From NCBI GenBank assembly GCA_020631735.1, contig CM036209.1, forward strand, positions 6,175,451-6,239,450: a stretch of 64,000 bases of DNA, written 5' to 3'. This stretch comes from Saccharum officinarum. Its lineage: Eukaryota > Streptophyta > Magnoliopsida > Poales > Poaceae. A program made the position numbers and the translations under genes. Positions 55,810 to 64,000 of this stretch are shown piece by piece. The first letter of the stretch is position 1. The number at the start of each line of letters is the position of its first letter. The notes under the pieces are model-generated. The model searched no databases. It had not been told where the DNA came from and saw only the letters and a program-made list of their open reading frames with translations.

Positions 55810-57628
55810 AGCAGTAGTATTATGCCGCAGGAGTACGGAGGAAGGCCAGGAGGGGACTGTTCGGTGATGCAGTGCAGCTAGCACAGTGCCAGCTGAGCTG
55901 ACACTAACAGGGGCCGGACGATCCGGATCGATGGAGCCGTTGACTCGTGTGAACCACTGCACGGTTCGATGTGGACCGGACAGCGACAGCAGGGTTGAAA
56001 ACACCAGAACTAGCAGAGTAAGAGGAGCAGCTAGCTAGCTCATCGATCAGGATGCATAGATTGGACAGAGCACCGGACCCGGTGGTGGTCCTTCCAGCGA
56101 GCGAGCGACGACGACGACGACAGCGACTTGATGCATGCATAATACTACTGACGACGACGCGCCGATCAGGATGCATGCATGCATCAAGCCACTGACGACG
56201 ACGCGCGCACCACCACCATGGCACCAGCCTGGCTGGCTCTCTCGCCCGGGCGCTCGGCGACGACGACGACGACGACAGCGACTTGATGCATGCATGCATG
56301 AGGCGAGTGCAGCGAGCAGCGACCGATGCACGCAGCAGCTGATCCCTCTCATGCATCGTGGGCTCAGTGCTGGTGCATGCAGCACAGGCAGAGCAGGCAC
56401 ACGGGACGTACGGGACTCCTCACTAGCTCCTACATACTCCTGCTAATATATGGCTAATGCAGGGAGAAAGTGCGTGGCGCCAATGATGCAGCTAGCAGAA
56501 AAAACAATGAGAGGGAGCGCAGATCGATGGAAGATGTCAAGATGGTGATGGAGAGGGAGCTAGCAGCAGTAGAGCACACAGCACACCACAGCACAGCATG
56601 AGGGGAGGGGACGAGTGCTTGCTAGTGCTGCCACACGTACGGTAGAGGTGGACTAAAATGCATGCCCCAATGCCAAAAGCCACAAAGACCACCCCATTGC
56701 CGTTCCCAGGCAGACCATGATGGTGCGAATATGATGGTGGTGGTGCACGTACCGGTGCTGTGCATGTGGCCCGGCCGTGGAAAATTTTTATTTTTGTCAT
56801 CAAAAGAGAAAAAAGGCCGTACGTGTGGGGCCCGCGGGGCCATCCGGGCGGACACCATGGTCAACGTGCGTCGGGCCCGCCCCTGCACTAGGATAGATAG
56901 GTTGTCCATTTGTTCCAGAGACGACGCAGCCACGCAGCATGTACTACAGTATAGCAGTAGCAGCTGGAGCCGGCCACCCCTTGTGTAGCAAACACATTGT
57001 GGCGCTAAACCTTGTCGATTTTGTTAGACATATACTAAGGATTTGCTAGGTATAGTTTCTTGCGGCTTTGGTTCCTCTTGCACCTCCTACTGTAATAACA
57101 TTGTTTATAAAAGTTGTTTTTCTCTCGTCTTGCAAGATGTGGAGCCGAGAGAAACCACGATTTGTGGCTACTCTGGCTCCAGCTCTAGCTCTAGCTCCTC
57201 TTGATACTGTAGCATTGGGCCGGAGGATGAACAAGCCCGACCAAACTTAGAAAAGTTAGACACGTGACATACACACATATTGTGGTGCCAAAAGTGGTCA
57301 TAGCTGTGTTTTCGATTTTGGTGGCAGACGTTGCCATTCACTTTAGGTTTATTTATTACAAGTCAAACTTTTCTAACTTTGATGGAGTTTTTACGAAGAT
57401 ATATCGATATCTGCAAACACACTTCATTGATAATATAGTGAAACTAATATGTATTTTTTATGAACTTAGTCAAAATAAGAAACAAGAGTTTGGGTCAAGA
57501 CAAAGTAAAAGCTAGCTAGTAGGATGTGCCTAGACGGTACGGTACTTGTGTGTGACGTTTCTAGAATGAGCTCTCTTCTAGAACAACCTCTACCTAGTTT
57601 CATTTTACTCACAACAAAGCACGATTAT
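55810..57628. other. Intergenic region upstream of PSK, no supported gene
   Basis: At 56105-56290 the block 'gacgacgacgacgacagcgacttgatgcatgcat' occurs twice with 'ccactgacgacgacgcgc' phrases between. Several 80-150 codon ORFs on both strands are products of CG-rich repeats. No splice structure or conserved protein was recognised. Confidence 0.35.
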
Positions 57629-57756
57629 GGCCCTGATCATTCGGCTTATAATCCGTCTTTTCCAGCTTGATTTTTTAGCCGGAATAATATTTTTCTCTCA
57701 CAACAAATCAACCAACAGTGTTTTTCAGCCGACTTATCAGCACAGCCGAATGGCTC
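57629..57756. mobile_element. MITE in the PSK promoter
   Basis: The left end GGCCCTGATCATTCGGCTTATAA and right end TTATCAGCACAGCCGAATGGC are inverted repeats of a common grass MITE ('ttcggcttataagccg' type). It lies about 65 bp upstream of the TATA box of the PSK gene. The target duplication is unclear. Confidence 0.65.
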
Positions 57757-57821
57757 CTATATTGGTAAGCATTTTCTTTTTCTTAAAAGATCACATGCGC
57801 GCCTTGCCCGCCATCTCCCAT

Positions 57822-57829
57822 TATAAATA
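57822..57829 (+). promoter_or_regulatory. TATA box of the PSK gene
   Basis: TATAAATA lies 188 bp upstream of the PSK start codon and is followed by CA-rich leader sequence without an upstream ATG. Transcription would be expected to start about 30 bp downstream, near 57855. Confidence 0.75.
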
Positions 57830-58009
57830 GAGCGCCTCGGCACCACCAAGACGACCACTCCAAAGTCCCAGCTCCCAACACAAACACAACACCCATCCTC
57901 ATTCTCTGTTCCAGTCCAGCAGCGGCTAGCAGTAGCAGAGCTTCTTCTCCTCTTGTTCTTTGTCCACAACGCTACGCTGCATAGTTTCAGTATCTCAAGA
58001 CCGACAGAG

Positions 58010-58574
58010 ATGAGGCGCTGCAGCATCAAGATCTCCTCGCCCCTTGCCGCCCTCGCTCTCTTCTTCCTCCTCCTCGTCTGCTCCTCCTCCTTCCACTGCG
58101 CGGCAGCTGCTCGCCTCCTGCAGCCTGCTGTTCCTCTTATTGCTCACCATGGTTAGTGTATACTTAGCTTGTGCTCAGCCTCTCTGCTTTTCGACCCTAC
58201 CAGCAGCTTACTGTTGCTCCAATGTTTTCTCAACTACTGTTTCTTGTGCAGAGGATGGTGCCAAGGCGGCGGCGGCTGCATCTGACGGCCTAGTGCTTCA
58301 GAGCGCCGCCGTGGTTAGCGGCGACGAGGTTTCAGCCTCCGAGGTGACGACCCAAGACACGGCAGACACTGAATCCGGTGGTCTGTCTCCAGTTTGAGCA
58401 GCAGTAAGTTTGACCTCTCTTCTCGTTCTGGTCCTTCTTCAGGTGATGGGAGCAGAGGCGGAGGAGGAGGGTGTAGTGGCGTGCGAGGAGGGCAACGAGG
58501 AGTGCATGCAGAGGCGGCTGCTCGGCGACGCGCACCTCGACTACATCTACACGCAGCACAAGGGCAAGCCGTGA
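58010..58574 (+). CDS. PSK: Phytosulfokine (PSK) precursor, three exons
   Basis: Phytosulfokine is a secreted pentapeptide, Tyr-Ile-Tyr-Thr-Gln, sulfated on both Tyr residues in the Golgi, cut out by proteases in the apoplast and sensed by an LRR receptor kinase. It promotes cell growth and modulates immunity. Exon 1 is 58010-58151, exon 2 starts at 58252 and ends at 58343 (or 58328), and exon 3 is 58443-58574. The product is 121 (or 116) residues. Residues 1-35 form a signal peptide (basic -MRRCSIK- then [17 protein letters not shown]). An acidic, variable middle follows. The C-terminus has the family block [30 protein letters not shown] (shown here once), with YIYTQ at 58542-58556 preceded by the Asp needed for sulfation. 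Two Cys residues lie before it as in the family. A TATA box and MITE lie upstream. Confidence 0.95.
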
Positions 58575-59541
58575 GGAGCTTGCAGTTCCTGGTCTCGGTT
58601 GCTACGGCCGGCTTGCGTCGAGTCGTCGTCCATGCTGGAAAAGTCCCTGGAGGGAATATAATCACTTGCTAGATGAGTGCTGCTACTAACACCCGTACGT
58701 CATCCGTCTAGCTAGGAGTATATATACAGTATGCGCTTGTGTGTGTACGTCTGACATCTCCTTGTACGTCTCCGATCCAAGTCTAATACGTACATGGTGG
58801 TGGTGCAGTTTTCTCTAATACTAGTATTGTCTTAATCAGTATCAAGAAGAAGAGTATATGCTGCATAAAAACGGCGAAAGGTGGTGCGTGGTGAATTGGC
58901 TATAAAGTTCGCCTATTAGATTGACTGTTCTTTTCCATCTTCTATCTTTGTTTTTCCTCTACGTTTAATAATCTGTTTGCCTTCTTGGAAGTTGGGAACA
59001 CCTATAAAATGAGTTACTGCATGAGATCCATTCCTCTCAATTTTTGTCCTTGTCTAGGAATATCTTCTTCACATCACGAAGTAAAACTGCCCTGTAAATA
59101 AATGGCAGCCTGAGACGTGCGAAACGTTGCATAGCAGTGACAAAAGGTAACAAAAAGCAAAGGATCGGAACATGCTCGGTATTAAGAACTCCTCGCTCGA
59201 CAACGTGTATTCTTTAATTGTGTTTGTGTCCTTGTTCATGCATGTTTAATTTTCTTGGTCGCGACACACATGCCGAAACATTCTAGAGGTGTGCCAGCAA
59301 CACGTATCCCAAAACATTCCGACACAAATTAAAGAACGATTAAATTAAAAAAATCTACCTAGACACAACATGTGCATTTTGCTGGTTACTGTCCTTGTCA
59401 CATGTTTTTTTTTGGCGAATCTCATACAAAGTCATTTCTATTTTAGTGTTCAAATATTTCTAAAACGCGCATAGGTTTTTAATGGAGGTCGTCATCTACG
59501 TATTTCTCGGCCGTAAAATGCTCAAATGCCTAGAATGTCTG
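58575..59541 (+). other. 3' UTR and downstream flank of PSK, no further gene
   Basis: AATAA-type signals occur near 58965, in reach of the stop. Beyond that the sequence is AT-rich and has no ORF or element of note. Confidence 0.4.
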
Positions 59542-59785
59542 GGGCTGGTTTAGTTCCGAAAAATTTAGCAAAATGGCACTGTAGCGCTTTTCGTTGTTAT
59601 TTGGCAAATATTGTCCAATCATGGTCTAATTAGGCTTAAAAGATTCGTCTCGTCCATTTCGTCTAAACTGTGTAATTAGTTTTATTTTTTTATCTATATT
59701 TAATGCTTCAAGCATGTGTCCAAAGATTCGATGTGACGGAAAATCTGAAAAATTTTACAAAATTTTCTGGCAACTAAACTGGGCC
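59542..59785. mobile_element. MITE of the 19774 family
   Basis: GGGCTGGTTTAGTTCC and GGCAACTAAACTGGGCC form the ends. The interior 'gtagcgcttttcgttgttatttgg', 'aggcttaaaagattcgtctcg' and 'gattcgatgtgacgg' is nearly identical to the copy at 19774-20016, which supports recent spread. Confidence 0.78.
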
Positions 59786-59793
59786 CTGGTAAC

Positions 59794-59940
59794 CAGTGGC
59801 GGACGTAGGTATAATCTATGGGGCCACCCGGCCCCACAGGTTTTGACGAATCTAGTGCAATTTTACTGTAGCATATATGGTTTGGTCCCACAGCTTCTGC
59901 TGGCTGGTCCCACAGGTTTTGATTCCTGGATCCGCCACTG
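59794..59940. mobile_element. 147-bp hAT MITE, 8-bp TSD CTGGTAAC
   Basis: The TIRs are CAGTGGCGGA / TCCGCCACTG. CTGGTAAC flanks both sides (59786-59793 and 59941-59948). Insertion is directly beside the end of the MITE at 59542-59785. There is no coding capacity. Confidence 0.9.
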
Positions 59941-60273
59941 CTGGTAACCATGAAGCGGTGTCATCCATTCCGCGGCAGAAAAAGGCAAGGAGCACCGCGT
60001 GTCCGCGCGTGCATAGGCATTCGTATCGCATCACGCGCTTGCCGCTAGCTTTCGCACACAATTGCATGCCGTACGTGACGTGATTGTCTAGTGTCCATGT
60101 GAGAAACTAGCTAGCTAGTGTCATAAGTAGTTTGCATACACAATTCGTTTTTTAATGGTTGTGTGTATAAAAAAAAATCAAAGAGGGTGTGCGTGGTAGT
60201 CCTATCTAATAATATCTAGCACTACAGTGTCCACGTGGAATGCACGCAAAGACCGACCAAACCCATTGGCTTC

Positions 60274-60505
60274 GGCCCCGTTCACTTCCCAAAATATTTC
60301 CTCAATTACCCGTCACATTGAATCTTTGGATCTATGCATGAAGCATTAAATGTAGGTAAAAAAATAATTAATTGTACAGTTTGTCTGTAAAGGTCGAGAT
60401 GAATCTTTTGAGCCTAATTAATTCATGGTTGGATAAATTTTGCCAAATAACAACGAAAGTGCTACAGGAATATTTCCCCTAAATATTTCGAAACTGAACA
60501 CAGCC
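60274..60505. mobile_element. MITE of the 19774 family, reverse orientation
   Basis: It begins GGCCCCGTTCACTTCCC and ends GAAACTGAACACAGCC. The interior is the complement of the family phrases ('gagatgaatcttttgagcc', 'ccaaataacaacgaaagtgctac'). Confidence 0.72.
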
Positions 60506-61600
60506 TCAATCAGTTTTGTACTGTAGTACTAATACCCCAATGCAATATCCCACTGGGACACCAAGGATCATCAGTGCAAAAGTTGAAGTTGCCTGGAAGA
60601 TTATTATTTGAATAGTATTATTGCAATTGGAGTGATGGTGGTGCTTATTAATTAATAATAACTAGAGGAACAAAAAAATTAATTTTGGCCTTTGTGAAAA
60701 CACCTTCCAGAAGCAAGAGTGGGGGTAGTATATATTTGATTTGAGGATGCCACGGAGGAAAGAATCATCATTGGAGATCACCATATCCAAGCAGAATGAA
60801 TAACGAGGCTTTTGTTGATTTTGTGGAGGTCGCGAATTCGAAGACCACCCATATTTTTGGCCTAACAAAGGTCTTTCCAAGAATGTAACGTTGGAGATTA
60901 TGAACTCTGATAGAAGGTTTCGATCACATCTCTCAACTCAGCAGCTGTTCATAGGTCCACTGCTCATTCATTAGCACATCAGGCAAAAAAACTGGATACA
61001 CGGCCCTCTCTACCCTGCCTCCTCCTATTGACCCTTGCACACCACTAGATGCCCGGTGCAGCAGGTTCCCTCTAAGGTCTATATTAACGAGGAGGGTTTC
61101 ACCGTTCTCATTTAATGTTGCGATAACGTTGGCAACGGGCGTCCATCCAGGCTATTCCGTCAGGACAGCTCGTTCCTGGGTTTGCCCAACGATCAGGCTC
61201 AACAGGACTCCTCCGGTCCGTCTTCAATACGACGCGGTTTCTCCAAAAAAAAAAAATAACACAGCGACATTTCCATTCCACACTGTTGCACTCATGCGAC
61301 CGCCGCAGTCGCAGCTACCGTGCCACCCGCCCGCCGCTGGCATTCTCCAGCCACGACCTTCCTGTCCGGACGCCGCGTGCCCACTCCACCTGGCTGCTGC
61401 CGCGCGTGCATCCCACGTCGCTGGCTCCCGCCCGTTGCACTCGCCCATCCCACGCCGCTCGCTTCCACGCCGTCGCACGCGCCGCTTGCCCGGCCGAGCC
61501 AAGCCCGGTGTTGCTAGCGATGGTGGTGGTGGTGCTCGCGTGGCGCCGGCTCCGACCCCAATGGCTAGAATCGCCCGGTTCCAGGCTTCCCCATGTTGCA
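60506..61600. other. Intergenic; possible short retroelement 3' end at 61120-61255
   Basis: A GC-balanced segment ending 'cgcggtttctcc' plus A12 near 61255 could be the 3' end of a LINE or SINE; no matching target duplication was found. ORFs at 61129-61623 and 61224-61607 overlap in opposite strands and are unsupported. Confidence 0.3.
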
Positions 61601-62000
61601 AGCACATGTTTCAAGTGTTCTAGATGTTTCGTAGGTATGTTTCAAGTGTTTCATGCAAATGTTGCAAAGGTAGATCGGGATGTTGCATATGTTGTAATGA
61701 TTGTACACGTATGTTGCAAGTGTCTGTTCCCAATGTTTCGTCTATTTTTTTCAGACGTATGTTGCAAGTGTGTTCATCTGGATGTTCCATATGTTTCACA
61801 AAGATGTTGCAATTATTATATTTGGATGTTGCATATGTTTGCAATTGTTTTTCAAGTGTTTTCTTGTGTTTTTGCATGTGTTTCATGCACATATTTCGAA
61901 TGTTTCAGCTATTTCGTACGTATATTGCAATTGTTTCATTTGGATGTTTCAAAAATAGATTCGGGATGTCGTGCATGTTGCAATGTGAGCCACTTGCCGC
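61600..62000. repeat. Degenerate tandem repeat of 'atgttgcaagtgt..' phrases
   Basis: Phrases built from 'tgttgcaagtgt', 'tgtttcaagtgttt' and 'ggatgttgcatatgtt' recur at about 20-35 bp intervals for 400 bp. Because the motif is free of stops in several frames it generates long ORFs (e.g. 61286-62122) that are not genes. Similar arrays are common inside grass transposons. Confidence 0.65.
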
Positions 62001-62211
62001 AGCTGCCTACTGCAGCTGCTAGGGCGCCGTGCATGGAGGGGAGTGGCGTAGCAAGCGTGGAGGGCGCGGGAAGCAGGGAAGCGTGGGGGAGTGGCGCGGA
62101 CGGACCGTGCCTGTGTGTGTAGCAGGCGCTGGCGCGGGCGTTGTAGCAATCAAGTAGTGTACCTATTATCATAAAACAATCAAGTTGTGTATGTTCATCG
62201 TCACAATATAA

Positions 62212-62420
62212 GGGGTGTTTTGATCCTAGAAGAAATTAATGAGCACATCGTGTAATAATGGGCTAAACATGAGCTAATAAGAACTAATGGGTTCTAACCA
62301 CCGATTAGCCTCATTCGCTCTTATTAGCCTATGATTATATTAAGCTCATGTTTAGCTCTTGTATATTTGGAATATAAAACCCAGGACTATTTTTTAGCAT
62401 TATATTGGATCTAAACACCC
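62212..62420. mobile_element. Tourist-like MITE, 209 bp, TSD TAA
   Basis: It starts GGGGTGTTTTGATCC and ends GGATCTAAACACCC, with TAA at 62209-62211 and 62421-62423. The interior has 'gagctaataagaactaatg' and its near-complement 'gctcttattagcc'. Confidence 0.82.
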
Positions 62421-62423
62421 TAA

Positions 62424-64000
62424 GTATATGGTAGCTACTAATAACCTAGCTAATAAGCTAGGGGTCTTCTAATTGAAGAAAGAAAGAATCTAGCTAGTAC
62501 ACATGTACGCACGCGCTGCAACTTGACAAGTTCCTGATTGGGTCGCCACTCGCCAAGCAATGACCATGTGCAAGTGCACCTGCAAGGAAGGGTATATAGC
62601 TAGCAGGATATATCTATGTGTCGTTTTCTTGCGCATTGCATTGGATGATGAACGACCGACGACGACGGGGTACGTCGATGATGATGAAACGCATTTACAT
62701 GAGATGTGGTTGGATGGATGTGCCGTACCCGTACGTAGTATGTGTTCTTGGCAAAGGATTGGATTGGTGGTGCAGTGCATGCGCACTGCCAAGCCAAGCC
62801 CTGAATGGATGGGCGATCGGAGGTAGATCGAGAAAATATCCTTATTAGCCTCTTTCTGATCCTACACGTCACAGGATTTTTGTGTCGTCTATCTATCTTC
62901 AAGCGTGCAGTATTTGAGGTAATTTGGTCCGTCGATCGAGCTCGGGGATAGGATGTGCAGGCCGAATCATATACAGAGCAGAGCGCACGCACAAACACTG
63001 CTAGTAGACGAAAATGACCGGCAACTTGGACCGCCGCATGCATGCAATGCACGGAGCGCGATCGATCCAGACTTCCAGAGGATTGGGTTGGATTCGGCAA
63101 TGCATGCATGTAACAAGAAAGATGATGAAACCTCTCGCTTGCTTGCTGCTTGTCGTGTCATATGGGGCGCCGGCCGGCCGGCCTGTCGCCGTATCCTGTT
63201 GTGTTGCGCGTCGCACGGCTGGGATCTCGGCCTGCGGCGCCTGCATGTTCCTCGGTCGTCGTCGTCGATCGGTCTCTGTCGCGCTCGCGCCTGCGTGCGC
63301 ACCCATGCATGCATGCATGTTGCCAGCATGTCCACGATCGACTAGCTCATCAGCTCGTCAGGTCCCGGTCGTGTGGACGCACGCGGGCAAGCCAGCGCGC
63401 CTACATGCATGCATGCCGATCGAGCTGACCTGAAAGCTACAGAGCATGGACTGCTGGTCCGTCGTCGATCAGTGTGAAATGATCGAGGCGATCGCGACCC
63501 AGCAGGGGACGCATGAAGCGCACTGGCGTCGTCCCAGGCCAGGCTAGGCTCTGGCCGTGTACGTGGGACGACAACGACGAGCACGCACGTACCATCGACG
63601 CACGACACGCATGAACGGATCAACGCATGCACACGTGCAGAGATGGTATTGACCACACTGACCGCACACACATATGGAGGCGACAGATGACGACGACGAG
63701 ACTGGAACAAGACAATATTAAACCAAGTGGCGCCACTGATCTGAAATGATAGATCCATACTGCGGGAAAATGCATGCATGGTGGCCGAGCATATGCAGTA
63801 CTGAGGGGACGGTGCCCCAGCTGATACGTACTGATCGAGTGGACGGTGCCAACGAGACTTCGCAGCGTCGAGGTGCTGTGCATGTGGGTGGGAGCTGGTG
63901 GGTTGTTGCTTTTCTCTGTCTATATGTACCTTGAAAATTGAAAGCTGTGTAAAAACTACGCTTGACAAGTCAAAACGATCTATAATTTGGGATAGGGGAG
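62424..64000. other. Intergenic, CATGCATG-rich, no supported gene
   Basis: Overlapping ORFs on both strands reach 208 codons (63342-63968, minus). None has a domain, and opposite-strand ORFs of similar size cover the same bases. CATGCATG occurs at least five times between 63035 and 63780. Confidence 0.35.

Noticed and set aside
56105..56300. microRNA precursor built on 'gatgcatgcatgcatc'
   Set aside because: The palindrome is a short RY repeat without the long paired arms of a plant pre-miRNA, and no known miRNA sequence was recognised.
61286..62122. 278-codon ORF
   Set aside because: Its second half is the degenerate 'gttgca' tandem repeat and its first half has an equally long antisense ORF; no domain.
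63342..63968. 208-codon minus-strand ORF
   Set aside because: No domain, overlapped by plus-strand ORFs, covers CATGCATG-rich intergenic DNA.

Overview
The window is nuclear DNA of a grass, most likely a panicoid of the sorghum, sugarcane or Miscanthus type. The evidence is Tourist MITEs with TAA/TTA target duplications, CACTA subterminal repeats, Tat-type Gypsy and SIRE/Maximus-type Copia LTR elements, GT-AG introns and AATAAA signals. Species is inferred from repeat style only. Two runs of exactly 100 N (18353-18452 and 36648-36747) are scaffold gaps. The window is repeat-dominated, with few host genes.

Layout. 1-1260: end of a Gypsy LTR. 2.1-4.1 kb: MITEs and CACTA-like repeats. 4.3-8.3 kb: three decayed tandem copies of an unrecognised small gene on the minus strand, each with a TATA-like box, short ORF and AATAAA signal. 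8.4-12.3 kb: MITE, MULE and CACTA debris and a Copia RT scrap. 13.1-13.5 kb: last exon of a class III peroxidase with a nonsense codon, cut by a Gypsy LTR. 13.5-18.35 kb: two Gypsy pieces. 19.6-21.8 kb: a local tandem duplication whose copies differ by MITE insertions. 22.7-23.8 kb: a MULE with a 9-bp target duplication. 23.9-36.6 kb: two SIRE-type Copia elements joined head to head and ending at a gap.

36.7-47.7 kb: the last three exons of a plus-strand gene whose product resembles a decayed DEAD-box helicase C-terminal domain. Its roughly 10-kb intron holds a hAT element, two decayed TIR elements and an almost intact 5.56-kb Copia with 117-bp LTRs. 47.7-57.6 kb is mostly unannotatable sequence containing a 707-bp foldback element, a 941-bp hAT remnant and a Stowaway MITE. 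57.8-58.6 kb: a complete phytosulfokine (PSK) precursor gene, the clearest functional host gene here. 59.5-64 kb: MITEs, a degenerate tandem repeat and non-coding DNA rich in CATGCATG.

The host genes do not form a pathway: one peptide-hormone gene (PSK), one helicase-like gene, one peroxidase pseudogene and one unrecognised small-gene array. Most of the rest is layered transposon insertion, and target duplications allow several insertions to be delimited to the base.
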